Origin: Kosmotoga arenicorallina S304
Lineage (GTDB): Bacteria; Thermotogota; Thermotogae; Petrotogales; Kosmotogaceae
Direction: 5' to 3'
Length of the DNA stretch: 64,000 nucleotides
NCBI RefSeq assembly: GCF_001636545.1
Contig: NZ_JFHK01000007.1
Span: 32,276 to 96,275, forward strand
Notes under the pieces: model-generated
The model's input: the letters and a program-made list of their open reading frames with translations, nothing else
What the model was told of the DNA's origin: nothing
The model's database searches: none
Shown here: positions 39,465-48,260 of the stretch, in pieces
How the letters are laid out: every line of letters starts with the position of its first letter
Numbering within the stretch: position 1 is the stretch's first letter
Made by a program: the position numbers and the translations under genes

Positions 39465-40364
39465 TCATGACACCTCTCTTTCTTCTTTGAGCAAAAAACG
39501 CTGAATTATAGAGATAGCAAGAACAAGCAAGAAGAACACAACAGTCAATGCTGATGCATAACCTATATATTGCCTTTTGAACCCCATGTTATATATGTGA
39601 AGTACAACAGTGTATGTTGCGCCATTAGGCCCGCCGTCCGTCATTACTTTCACCTGGTCAAAGAGTCTGAACGCCAATATAGTTGTTGAAATAATAACAA
39701 AGGCTGTGGTGTTTTTTAGCTGCGGTAGCGTTATTTTCATGAACTTTTGCCAGTTATTTGCACCGTCAATCGTTGCTGCTTCATAAAGAGATATGGGGAT
39801 TTCCTGCAACCCCGCAAGAAAAATGAGCATCTGGAATCCTACGCCCTGCCATATCGACATAAACATAATTGCAGGAAAGGCCCAGTTCTCATTTTTTATG
39901 AAGTCAACAGTTTGCCAGCTTCCAAAGCTGATCTTTTGAAGGAATAGGTTTATAAGCCCTTCGGGATTGTAAAGAAAAGTCCAGATAACGGCGACAACAA
40001 CCATAGTGGTAACAGTAGGCATAAAATATACCGTCCTGAAAATTTTGGTGAACTTTATGCGTTTATTTACAAGCAAGGCTAAACCAAGAGCAAATGCTGT
40101 CTGAACAGGGACAACAATGATTACGAACTTAAAAATGTTAAGCAGCCCTTTCCAGAAGAGATCATCTCCCAAAATTTTCTTGTAGTTATCCAGTCCGATA
40201 AATCTTGTCGGTAGTCTGCTTATCAACCTCTGGTTTGTAAAGGATAAATAAAACGCCGAAAGAAATGGGATAATGATGAATGTGATTAATAATACAAGCC
40301 CCGGTAAGAGAAAAATAAAGGCATACTTAAATCCCCGCTTTTTCTCATAAAACATTTTTGCCAT
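39465..40364 (-). CDS. Sugar ABC permease (MalF-like)
   Basis: 299 residues with six helices and EAA loop near residue 192 (SLYEAATIDGANNWQKFMKITLPQL). The motif TDGGPNGATYT before the last loop is typical of MalF/LacF-type permeases. Preceded by a hairpin with a T run that separates it from the binding-protein gene. Confidence 0.93.
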   Translation of the reverse strand: MAKMFYEKKRGFKYAFIFLLPGLVLLITFIIIPFLSAFYLSFTNQRLISRLPTRFIGLDNYKKILGDDLFWKGLLNIFKFVIIVVPVQTAFALGLALLVNKRIKFTKIFRTVYFMPTVTTMVVVAVIWTFLYNPEGLINLFLQKISFGSWQTVDFIKNENWAFPAIMFMSIWQGVGFQMLIFLAGLQEIPISLYEAATIDGANNWQKFMKITLPQLKNTTAFVIISTTILAFRLFDQVKVMTDGGPNGATYTVVLHIYNMGFKRQYIGYASALTVVFFLLVLAISIIQRFLLKEEREVS

Positions 40365-40390
40365 ATTTTCTCTCCCTTCTCCTTCTTAAT

Positions 40391-40417
40391 CAAAAAGGGT
40401 GGGGTGTTCCCCCACCC
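40391..40417 (-). terminator. Partial terminator between binding-protein and permease genes
   Basis: GGGTGGGG and CCCCACCC form an 8-bp stem around a 5-nt loop; on the minus strand TTTTTG follows. It should allow only part of the transcripts to reach the permease genes. Confidence 0.7.
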
Positions 40418-40435
40418 AGCAGGTGCAAAAAAGCA

Positions 40436-41698
40436 TCAGTAAACAGGATACCCTTCGTTGTATTCGATATCTTCGTTTATTTCCTTTACAGCCCTGTCGA
40501 GCTCCTTTCTAATATCGGAGCCATTAATAATATTGTCAAGAGCTTTCGCAAAAGCAGCCGTGATGGTTGGGTAAGCAGGTGTAACAGGTCTTGGCACAGC
40601 AATAGTTTCAAGCTGCTGAACAAAGATGTTCAAAGGACCGCCTTCTCCATAAAGCGGAGAAATTGCAATTGCGCTCTTTCTGGAAGGAACAGCACCATTT
40701 GCATTTGTCATGTTCAATATTTCTTCGGGTCTGAGGATGAATTCCAGGAACTTCCAGGCAGCTTCCGGGTGTTTGCTGTTTGTTGTTATGCTCCATGCCC
40801 AGGAACCCATACCTGTAGCCTGTTTAAAGAACTTCGGCATAGGAACGAGGACTAAATCATCTCCAAGAGCTTCTTTGTATTGGTTATAGACCCAATGCCC
40901 AACCCAGGATAGAGCAGATTTTCCTTCGATGAATTCGTTGTCACCCGGGGGATTGGGATTAACAAAGCCCTGCGCAAAGAGCGCCTGGAACCATGCGGCT
41001 GCTGCAAGGGCTTCTGGCCCGTTGAGGATACCATCAGCGGACATGTAGTCACTGCGATCAATCAGATCAGCACCAAAAGCCTGGAAAATAGGAGAGAATC
41101 CATAAGTGTACCATTCACCAACACCATAGTTGATTTTCATATCAAGCGGGAATTTTATTTCCGGGAGTTCCTTCAGCTTTCTCAGAATGTCCATGAATTC
41201 TTCAAAGGTCCACGCATCATCGACGCTCTTTGGAATCCTCGCGCCAATTTTGTCAAGATATTTCTTGTTTGCCCAAATTGCGAGCCCAGAATCAAATGTC
41301 CCAAGAGCATAAATTCTTCCGTTGTAAAGCCCTTGAGAAATTATCGATGGGAGAAAATCGCTTCTTAGCTCAGAGGTCATAAATTCATCAAGTGGAAGCA
41401 GGTATCCAGCCCAAGCATAGTTGGAAACATATGGCCCATCAAGGTCAAGGATGTCGGGGAGCCCATTCGCCAGAGCAGCTGCCTGTACCTGGTCATTGTA
41501 GCTTCCTTCAGGGAGCTGAACGGCAATAATTTCTATCTCGTCCTGCATAGCATTAAATCTCTTTACCTGGTCGTTTATTACATCCCTTTCTGAGCCACGT
41601 CCTGAATGGAACCACAATTTCACCTGGATCTTACCTAAAGCTGTTACAGAAAGCGCTAATAACAACACTATCACCAGAAACACCATAAACCTTTTCAT
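40436..41698 (-). CDS. Sugar ABC substrate-binding protein (family 1)
   Basis: 420 residues after AAAGGGAGGG, with a signal peptide (MKRFMVFLVIVLLLALSVTALG). The periplasmic-binding fold of the MalE/family-1 type shows KLWFHSGRGSERDVINDQ, GLPDILDLDGPYVSNYA and ALSWVGHWVYN. The ligand is probably a mono- or disaccharide; the operon's fructokinase and sucrose-phosphate synthase suggest fructose or glucose-containing sugars, without proof. It starts 45 nt after the DeoR gene. Confidence 0.9.
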   Translation of the reverse strand: MKRFMVFLVIVLLLALSVTALGKIQVKLWFHSGRGSERDVINDQVKRFNAMQDEIEIIAVQLPEGSYNDQVQAAALANGLPDILDLDGPYVSNYAWAGYLLPLDEFMTSELRSDFLPSIISQGLYNGRIYALGTFDSGLAIWANKKYLDKIGARIPKSVDDAWTFEEFMDILRKLKELPEIKFPLDMKINYGVGEWYTYGFSPIFQAFGADLIDRSDYMSADGILNGPEALAAAAWFQALFAQGFVNPNPPGDNEFIEGKSALSWVGHWVYNQYKEALGDDLVLVPMPKFFKQATGMGSWAWSITTNSKHPEAAWKFLEFILRPEEILNMTNANGAVPSRKSAIAISPLYGEGGPLNIFVQQLETIAVPRPVTPAYPTITAAFAKALDNIINGSDIRKELDRAVKEINEDIEYNEGYPVY

Positions 41699-41742
41699 AT
41701 TAACCCTCCCTTTCTGACCCCCAACGGGATCAAAGTGAATGT

Positions 41743-42510
41743 TTATATAATTGAAAACTTACCATCCTGTTCGCATTTTTTGAGTCGTTTCATTACATTT
41801 TCATCTTTCGTGGCCGTGATTACTACTTCTGTACCTGACCATCCCTTTATGCGAACTAAAGATTTCTTAAAGAGCTTTGAAGTACTTGCAAGAATATATA
41901 TCTCAGGTGACGCTTTTACAATTAGCTTCTTTGTTTCAGCTTCCAGCAAAGTGGAAGAAAAATAGCCGCTCTCATCGAGCCCATTTATACCCATAAAAGC
42001 TTTGTTTACATGATATCTGTCAAAAAAAGGGTTGATTTCCAGATCCAGGAAGTTCATTGTGCTATATTGAAAGTAGCCCCCAAGAACTACAAGCTTTATC
42101 TCGGGGTACTGCACAACAGTGTTGATAATGTACAGAGAATTTGTAACGACAGTCAGGTTTAAAGGAGGAGTTTCAAGAAGCTTTTCCGTAAAAAAAAGAG
42201 TAGTGCTGCCCGAATCAATAAAAATAATGTCATTTTTCTCGACCAGCTGGACTGCTTTTTCCGCGATTAACTTTTTTTCATCAACGTCAACGGCAATTTG
42301 TTCCTGAAACTGCGGATCATATCTGTGGGGCTTAAGGCTGATGGCGCCGCCATGAACCCTTTTCAACAACCCAAGGTTTTCGAGTTTTTTCAAGTCTGAC
42401 CTCACAGTAACTTCAGATATTTTTAGTTCTTCTGCAAGCGATGAACTATATATTTTGCCATATTTATTCAATTTTTCAACGATATAGTTCTTTCTCTCTT
42501 CGAATATGAT
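41743..42510 (-). CDS. DeoR-family regulator, probable near-cognate AUC start
   Basis: 255 residues if translation begins at ATC (42508-42510), which lies 6 nt after SD AGGGGGG. The frame upstream of a TTG at 42471 encodes IFEERKNYIVEKLNKYGKI, the normal start of a DeoR helix-turn-helix (SSSLAEELKISEVTVRSDLKKL), and no ATG, GTG or TTG occurs before it. The C-terminal DeoRC sensor domain (FIDSGSTTLFFTEKLLE) binds a phosphorylated sugar in this family. It heads the operon with the ABC importer, PfkB and sucrose-phosphate synthase. Four 10-bp-phased CGTTTTG-type repeats upstream are the likely operator. Confidence 0.85.
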   Translation of the reverse strand: MIFEERKNYIVEKLNKYGKIYSSSLAEELKISEVTVRSDLKKLENLGLLKRVHGGAISLKPHRYDPQFQEQIAVDVDEKKLIAEKAVQLVEKNDIIFIDSGSTTLFFTEKLLETPPLNLTVVTNSLYIINTVVQYPEIKLVVLGGYFQYSTMNFLDLEINPFFDRYHVNKAFMGINGLDESGYFSSTLLEAETKKLIVKASPEIYILASTSKLFKKSLVRIKGWSGTEVVITATKDENVMKRLKKCEQDGKFSII

Positions 42511-42610
42511 AATTATCCCCCCTGAGATAAAAATATCATCTCGAACAGAGAAAGTGAAATGTGATTATCGAAAATTAATCCCCTTTATTCTGAATTAAAA
42601 AGGGTTAGGT

Positions 42611-42680
42611 GTGTTATTTTCGTTATTTTGCGTTTTGCTTCGTTTGCTTTCGTTTTGTTATTAAAAAATAATAAAACGAA
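42611..42680. promoter_or_regulatory. Phased tandem 10-bp repeats, probable DeoR operator
   Basis: Four consecutive decamers begin with CGTT exactly at 42621, 42631, 42641 and 42651 (CGTTATTTTG, CGTTTTGCTT, CGTTTGCTTT, CGTTTTGTTA), in register with the DNA helix. A further AAAACGAAAAT lies at 42673-42683 in the opposite orientation. Known DeoR-family operators such as AgaR's contain direct TTTCGTTT repeats. No clear -10/-35 pair was found between here and the DeoR gene. Confidence 0.65.
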
Positions 42681-42748
42681 AATTCTCAAAATATAAAATT
42701 TTCTGGTAGCAGCATTTTCAAAACCCTAAAAGCCAACAAACACAAATC

Positions 42749-43072
42749 TCAGCTGATTAAATAGGTTTGAGATCCCTTTTCGTGATAGATAAAGGTTTTT
42801 GAGATGCTGTAATTTCTTGTGGATTTTTTCAGAGCGTTTGAGATAAGCCCCAGATATCCGTTGATTCTTTCGAAGACTTCATCAAGGGTACAGCTTCCCT
42901 GTTCGGTGATTATTCGAATCAGCAGTTTTCCGCTTTCTATCTGCCTTATGTTCAAGTGGTCTCCACGAGCTCCGAGCTGCATATTTCTTGAAAGGTAGTG
43001 CGAAATATCCATGATCAGGTTGGAAGACTTGCGTGTTTCAAATGTGAGTTCCATGCTATAGACTATACGCAT
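42749..43072 (-). CDS. Hypothetical protein, 107 residues
   Basis: ATG after AAAAGGAGGGAACGGAG, a strong SD, so expression is likely. The protein is soluble, with no signal peptide. It has a possible alpha/beta pattern: MELTFETRKSSNLIMDISHYL, then LLIRIITEQGSCTLDEVFERI, then a helix and a C-terminal TFIYHEKG. No family was recognised. It is followed by 238 nt holding the DeoR operator, so it is a single gene upstream of that regulator on the same strand. Confidence 0.65.
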   Translation of the reverse strand: MRIVYSMELTFETRKSSNLIMDISHYLSRNMQLGARGDHLNIRQIESGKLLIRIITEQGSCTLDEVFERINGYLGLISNALKKSTRNYSISKTFIYHEKGSQTYLIS

Positions 43073-43219
43073 CTCCGTTCCCTCCTTTTTTGTAGAAGGA
43101 TCATATAGAGATGGTGCAAAATTAAAAAAGAGCTGTGGAACCCATGATGAAGATCAAGAAATGCAACTTACCAGTGAGAAAAAAGAAGCTTCATAAATAT
43201 TATAGCATAGGAAAAAGCA

Positions 43220-44362
43220 TCACATAGCAGATAAACTATCTGACCTATATCTGAAGGCAGTTACGCTTAAGAACACAAATCCTATTGTAAGTATAGAATT
43301 TGAGATCAGTAGCCCGATGATTGTCACTGAGTCGCCGGGTATCAGGGATATCTTTTGAATTTCGCTTAACAGAGCCGTTATAGGAAAATATTCGACAAAT
43401 TTTCTGAGCCATTCTGGAAACATGGATTTTGGAATGATTATGCCGCTAACGAGTATGAGTGCGATTGAAGTTCCGGTTACAATAAACTGGCTTCCCCTGG
43501 AAGTTTTTGTTAGACTTGCCAGAAATGTACTCATAGCAATGAATACAAGCGTAAGCACTAGAAAAAGAAGAACGTTTTCAAAGACATCGGTTAAACCTTC
43601 ATAGCCAAAAAGCAGTCCAAAGAGTAGAAAAAAGAGGAATTCAAAAGTTCCAACAATAAGGAAGCTCACGATCTTTGAAAATAGAAATTGAAAAGCCTTC
43701 GTGTTGGCAAGCATCAAGAAGTCAACGATCTCTGTTCTTCTGTCTTCGTGTATTGACCAGCTTAAGCCAATTCCTGTTGTGAGCAACAGACTCAATGCCA
43801 ATATAAGCGGGAAGAGATACTCCTTGAAATTAAATCTATCGCCTTCTACACCTTCTACAACTATCTCAGGTGCTTCGTAGTTCGGATCCACCGTCACATT
43901 TTTCATAAAATCCGGATCAGCTATAACTGGAAGGGCTTTAAACTCGTTGAGAACATTGCTGAGCACCTGATAAATCGCTATCCCCGATTGAAGTGCGTTG
44001 GGGTTCGGGATGAAAATCAATTTTGAAGGTTTCTGGAAAAGGAGGTCATTTGCAAATCCTCTTGGTATGACAAAGTAACCATCAAGGTTTCTTAGTTGCT
44101 TTTCAGCTTCTTCTCTTGTTTTGAAGACATATATATTTTCCTCTTTGATCATGGAAGTGGCATATCTTATAAAAAATATTCCAAGAAATGTATTGTCTTC
44201 ATTTACGATACCTAAACGAAGCACATATAAGCTCTTATTTATGTTAAATACGCCGGTAAAGAAAACCAATGTCAGCGGAAGGAGGAGAAAAAAAATCCAT
44301 ATACTCCGTGACCTGAAAATCATTCTAAGTTCATTGGTTATTAGAATAACAGTTTTTCTCAT
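43220..44362 (-). CDS. ABC-2 type permease without adjacent ATPase
   Basis: 380 residues from the ATG at 44362, after CGGAGGGATTC; longer in-frame starts run into the divergent promoter region. One helix near residues 20-40 is followed by a ~150-residue extracytoplasmic domain, then five helices (FPLILALSLLLTTGIGLSW.. to the end). This is the layout of NatB/YhgE-like ABC-2 exporters. There is no ATPase gene next to it, so the partner must be encoded elsewhere. It is divergent from the foldase gene. Confidence 0.87.
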   Translation of the reverse strand: MRKTVILITNELRMIFRSRSIWIFFLLLPLTLVFFTGVFNINKSLYVLRLGIVNEDNTFLGIFFIRYATSMIKEENIYVFKTREEAEKQLRNLDGYFVIPRGFANDLLFQKPSKLIFIPNPNALQSGIAIYQVLSNVLNEFKALPVIADPDFMKNVTVDPNYEAPEIVVEGVEGDRFNFKEYLFPLILALSLLLTTGIGLSWSIHEDRRTEIVDFLMLANTKAFQFLFSKIVSFLIVGTFEFLFFLLFGLLFGYEGLTDVFENVLLFLVLTLVFIAMSTFLASLTKTSRGSQFIVTGTSIALILVSGIIIPKSMFPEWLRKFVEYFPITALLSEIQKISLIPGDSVTIIGLLISNSILTIGFVFLSVTAFRYRSDSLSAM

Positions 44363-44479
44363 TGAATCCCTCCGTTTATATTTCATTATATAACGACACC
44401 ATGGCGAGAAAGAAAGAAAGAAGCCCTTCGTCTGGTAAAATTGTTTCAAGGATTTTATTTCAATAAAGGAGTTGATTGT

Positions 44480-46396
44480 GTGAAACGCTTTGTTTTTATC
44501 TCTTTATTTCTTTTTACCTTTGCTTTCGCCTTTGCAAGTGGGGAAATAGCCAGTCTAACGTTGAACGGGACACCATTGTCCGATGCTTATTTTAACGTGG
44601 ATGCTGCTGTTCTTCAGGGATATTTGAATGACACGCTGGGAAGTTATCAGCAACAGGGTATTAGTTTAGATCCATACTTCTCCACGCAAAATGCTCCCAG
44701 CCAGATAGAGCTAAAATACAACATACTCATGAATTTACTTGATGATAAGATGGCAGGCTATTACGCAAAAGAAAACGGTCTTTTTCCGGATGAAAATGAA
44801 GTCACCGGTTATACGGATCAGATAACAGCCGGCTATCTTGCAAACCCTCAGTATGTATCACAAATAGAAATGAGCTACGGTTCAACAGAGACTTTCTGGA
44901 GAATAATAGAATCTTATGTCCGCTCGGAATTGATAAAGCAGAACATACTCATGACACTTGTGGCAGATTACCCTGCCAGCTTTACAGAGTACTTTGAGTC
45001 CAACAAAGCGGAAATAAAGGATAAATACGAAAAAGTAGGCGCAAGCCATATTCTTCTTACATCAGAAGCAAGTGCCACAGAAATCAAAAATCTCATCGAA
45101 AGTGGTTCGATCAGTTTTGAAGATGCTGCAAAAAAATATTCCATCGATACAGGCACTGCACAAAATGGCGGTTTCATTGGCGAATTCAGTCGTGGCCAGC
45201 TTGTGAAAGAATTTGAAGATGCAGCCTTTGCCGCTACCCCCGGCGAAATAGTGGGTCCCGTAGGAACGGAGTACGGTTATCACATAATAAGAATTGAGTC
45301 AAAAAGCACTTTCAATACGGTGGAAGAATTGCTGAATACAAACGCTTATACAAATGTCGCAAGAGACTTCCAGAATGAAGTATATCTCGATTGGTTCAAA
45401 AAGTACAAAGCAAACAGCCCTCTTGGCTATGTTATATACGATCCTGAACTTGACCTAATGGACAGGCTAATGAAATCTCAGACTTCAGGGGAGGATATAC
45501 ATGATTTCTATTCAAGGTTGGAAGGAGAAATATTCAATTCCACCGGGGAAGTAAAAGAAGATACCACGGCTTTTGCAGCAATCCTTTATCTAATGATCTC
45601 AGATTCCATCATGCAACCGACACTGGACAATATACAAAAGCTGCAATATATGCTTGATGCAAGAAGCAATTTGCCTGAGGAAATGAAAAATCTTTCGTTT
45701 GATGCTTTGGAGGCTGCTCTTGAAGAAACACCAGACAGTACAGATGATAAGATTATGGAATTGAAAAACAACCTTTCAACGCTGATAACCTATTCGCATG
45801 AGCTGGGAGTGTTTAGCGACGAAGAAATAAAGGCAAAGCTTTCCGAAGAGCAGGCTTACAGAGATGGAAGATACACTGTAATCGGAAAAGTCGCTGGACA
45901 TCTGTACCACCTTATTCCGAACTCGGAAACCGCACTGGAATACCTGAACAAATACAGCGGGAATGATCCGGAAGTGGTGTTCCTGTACACCAATAAGCGA
46001 TATGAAGATGAAATAAAACCGATATTGGAGAACGAAGAGCTTTTCCAGAGTTATTTGAGCTACTATACCACTTATGTCGGAGATAAAGCCGCTGAAATGC
46101 TTGTCAAATATCCCCTTGTTTCCATTGAAAATCGTTTGAAAGAGAACGTAATCGAAAATGAAAAGGCTTCTGACGAACTGAAACTAAAATCGATAAAGCT
46201 CCTGATAGAAGCCTACAACAAAGCTGGAAAACTCCCTGTTGACAAAGGTCTCAAAATCGATTTCTTCAGCAGTGCTCTCGCATACTCATATTACCTTGAC
46301 GACTTTGTTGAAAAGGGACTTGTTGAAGAATCTGAAATTGACACTCTTGTCGATGAGCTGTTGAAAGAAATCGAAGCCTTAGAAAACGAAGAGTAA
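44480..46396 (+). CDS. Secreted peptidyl-prolyl cis-trans isomerase (PrsA/SurA-like foldase)
   Basis: 638 residues from the GTG at 44480, after AAAGGAGTTG, giving a signal peptide (VKRFVFISLFLFTFAFAFA). A SurA_N-like helical region (residues ~20-170) precedes a parvulin rotamase domain near 185-285 (GASHILLTSEAS, FEDAAKKYS, GGFIGEFSRGQLVKEFEDAAF, GYHIIRIE). The remaining 350 residues are helical and acidic, with no recognised domain; tetratricopeptide-like helices are possible. It probably helps fold exported or outer-envelope proteins, such as the barrel and binding proteins encoded nearby. The C-terminal extension is longer than in usual PrsA or SurA. Confidence 0.9.
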   Translation: MKRFVFISLFLFTFAFAFASGEIASLTLNGTPLSDAYFNVDAAVLQGYLNDTLGSYQQQGISLDPYFSTQNAPSQIELKYNILMNLLDDKMAGYYAKENGLFPDENEVTGYTDQITAGYLANPQYVSQIEMSYGSTETFWRIIESYVRSELIKQNILMTLVADYPASFTEYFESNKAEIKDKYEKVGASHILLTSEASATEIKNLIESGSISFEDAAKKYSIDTGTAQNGGFIGEFSRGQLVKEFEDAAFAATPGEIVGPVGTEYGYHIIRIESKSTFNTVEELLNTNAYTNVARDFQNEVYLDWFKKYKANSPLGYVIYDPELDLMDRLMKSQTSGEDIHDFYSRLEGEIFNSTGEVKEDTTAFAAILYLMISDSIMQPTLDNIQKLQYMLDARSNLPEEMKNLSFDALEAALEETPDSTDDKIMELKNNLSTLITYSHELGVFSDEEIKAKLSEEQAYRDGRYTVIGKVAGHLYHLIPNSETALEYLNKYSGNDPEVVFLYTNKRYEDEIKPILENEELFQSYLSYYTTYVGDKAAEMLVKYPLVSIENRLKENVIENEKASDELKLKSIKLLIEAYNKAGKLPVDKGLKIDFFSSALAYSYYLDDFVEKGLVEESEIDTLVDELLKEIEALENEE

Positions 46397-46409
46397 AACA
46401 CAAAAACAA

Positions 46410-46436
46410 AAAAAGGAGGGCAAATGCCCTCCTTTT
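46410..46436. terminator. Bidirectional terminator between convergent genes
   Basis: AAAAAGGAGGGCA and TGCCCTCCTTTTT form a stem of 8 G/C-rich pairs plus A-T extensions. It serves the foldase gene and the GH5-like gene, whose TGA begins at the next base. Confidence 0.85.
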
Positions 46437-48254
46437 TCATATCCTCATAACCTTGTATTCTTTGGGGCTTAGTTCAAGGGAGATCCTGGTTTCAAATGGG
46501 GCGAGAATGTATTCGGCTTTTTGCTTATCCCACGAGACATTTTGAAGCACAGCAAGCTTTTCGTCACCCTTTGACAGCAATCTCAATCTTATCAAAGGAT
46601 TGTCAGTATAGAAAAGAGTTATCCCTGCGTCCCTGGCTGCTTTTCTGTAAAATATGTAGGAAAGGTCTGTATGGTTTACCATAGGCGTTTTGAGCAAAAG
46701 GTGTTCAAGCGGGAAATTTAGGAATGAAACCTTTCCCCTATTTAGTTTCGTTTCCGTGAAAAAGAGCTTTTCTGAAAGCTTTATGAGTTTTCCGTTGCAT
46801 TCTTTTAGCGGAAGATACGCATTTTCATGAGGGTATTCGCCGTATTGCGCCCGAATTTTCCAGATATGCCCCTGGAAATCCAATTCAATATCCCCTGTCA
46901 AGGCGTCAAATAAACCGTACTTTGAATCATGCTTGCAGCCGGTGAGATCTTCAAAATTATGAATCCACATACCTGGCTGAAAAAGGTCTGCGCCAGCAAA
47001 ATAACTCATATATAAATTCCCGCCGTTTTTCACAAAGTTGTGAAGGGTTTCCGTGGTGGTTGCCAGAAGCTTTCTGGCGCAGGGTGCGATTATCAGCTTA
47101 TATTTTTTTAAGTTATCAAGATTATCTTCAAAGAGGAAATCAACTTCAAAACCAGCTTTGGCAGCCATTACCATTGCCTGCAACATCTGTCTGGCCATTA
47201 CCCTTGTTTTATCCACTGAAAAAGGATATTGCCTGTTATAATACGAAGGAACCAAAATTGCGGCTTGAGGATCGATAGACGAAAATCCATTGAAATCCAC
47301 AACCTGATTGCGAAAGCTTCTGAACTCATACGCGGCGGGTTTTGGCTTCCCTTCTTTATCAAAGACGCCAAACCTCAATTCAAAGGGGTGGTGCCGATAA
47401 GGAGGCATTTCCGAATATGAAAAATCATTCAAGCACCAACCAAGATTCCCTGTGCCACCTGAGAGGAAAGTATTTAGAAAGATTTCTCTGTAATAAAGGG
47501 CTATATTTTCATCAGAAGCATGGCTTGATGATGCGCCAAATTCCTCAAACAACACGGGCAAGCCAAAGGGCCTTAAAAACCTTACCATGAATTCTGTGAT
47601 CACGCTATGTCTGTAATAATCGGTTTCTGGTACGTACATATGTGGTCCAAAAAAATCCACTATTTTAGATAAACCCGGAATATCAAAACCGTTATTTCCG
47701 CCAAATACATTCCAATTACCATCGCCAATCCCCACAGGCCTATCCGGGTCAATTGCTTTTACTGCTTTTACAAGCTTTTTCGCCCAATTAATCACTTTTC
47801 CAGGGGACCCTTCGCCTCCGTAAAGGGGCATTTCATTTGTCAAGAGATATCCCCAAATGCTGTCAAAATCCTTTACCTTTTTTGTAATCTCCCTGATGAG
47901 GAATTCCTGCTGCTCTATCATATAGGGATCTGAATACAAATCTCGACCCTCTCTAAACTCAAAATCCCAGTTTTCTCCGGACATATGCCCAACAATGAAT
48001 GTTGGTATTGTTTTGAGTTTATGCTTTTCACATATTTCAAGAAAAGCATTGAGTCTTTTTATATGCACCTCACTAATTTTCCCGGGCGAAGGCAAGAAGC
48101 TGGGGCTTAGAATGAAAAAGCGGCACAGGTTCATGCCAAACTCTTTCATCGCTTTCACTTCTTCCTCAACTGTTTCGGGATTCCAGTATTCATCTTCCCA
48201 CATTAAAATAGCACCATTCCGCGACCAAAAGTTCACACCAAGCAGATATTCCAT
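46437..48254 (-). CDS. GH5-like (clan A) glycoside hydrolase with C-terminal amidotransferase-like domain
   Basis: 605 residues with no signal peptide, so cytoplasmic. The N-terminal ~340 residues form a TIM barrel of clan GH-A: GVNFWSRNG at the start, the acid/base in YLLTNEMP near residue 155 and the nucleophile in LPVLFEEFGASS near 245. The C-terminal part (AAILVPSYYNRQYPF.., YKLIIAPCARKLLATTTETL, GGNLYMSYFAG) resembles the beta-galactosidase trimerisation (GATase-like) domain. This suggests an intracellular exo- or endo-mannosidase or glucosidase acting on imported oligosaccharides. It ends the operon with the Dpp-type transporter, GH1 and LacI genes. Confidence 0.85.
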   Translation of the reverse strand: MEYLLGVNFWSRNGAILMWEDEYWNPETVEEEVKAMKEFGMNLCRFFILSPSFLPSPGKISEVHIKRLNAFLEICEKHKLKTIPTFIVGHMSGENWDFEFREGRDLYSDPYMIEQQEFLIREITKKVKDFDSIWGYLLTNEMPLYGGEGSPGKVINWAKKLVKAVKAIDPDRPVGIGDGNWNVFGGNNGFDIPGLSKIVDFFGPHMYVPETDYYRHSVITEFMVRFLRPFGLPVLFEEFGASSSHASDENIALYYREIFLNTFLSGGTGNLGWCLNDFSYSEMPPYRHHPFELRFGVFDKEGKPKPAAYEFRSFRNQVVDFNGFSSIDPQAAILVPSYYNRQYPFSVDKTRVMARQMLQAMVMAAKAGFEVDFLFEDNLDNLKKYKLIIAPCARKLLATTTETLHNFVKNGGNLYMSYFAGADLFQPGMWIHNFEDLTGCKHDSKYGLFDALTGDIELDFQGHIWKIRAQYGEYPHENAYLPLKECNGKLIKLSEKLFFTETKLNRGKVSFLNFPLEHLLLKTPMVNHTDLSYIFYRKAARDAGITLFYTDNPLIRLRLLSKGDEKLAVLQNVSWDKQKAEYILAPFETRISLELSPKEYKVMRI

Positions 48255-48260
48255 AAAATC

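Noticed and set aside
41700..41742. Imperfect GC-rich hairpin between DeoR and binding-protein genes
   Set aside because: The stem needs a bulge and has no T run; not strong enough to list.
42610..42749. Sigma-A promoter for the DeoR operon
   Set aside because: No -10/-35 pair of acceptable quality was found between the phased repeats and the DeoR SD, so none is listed.
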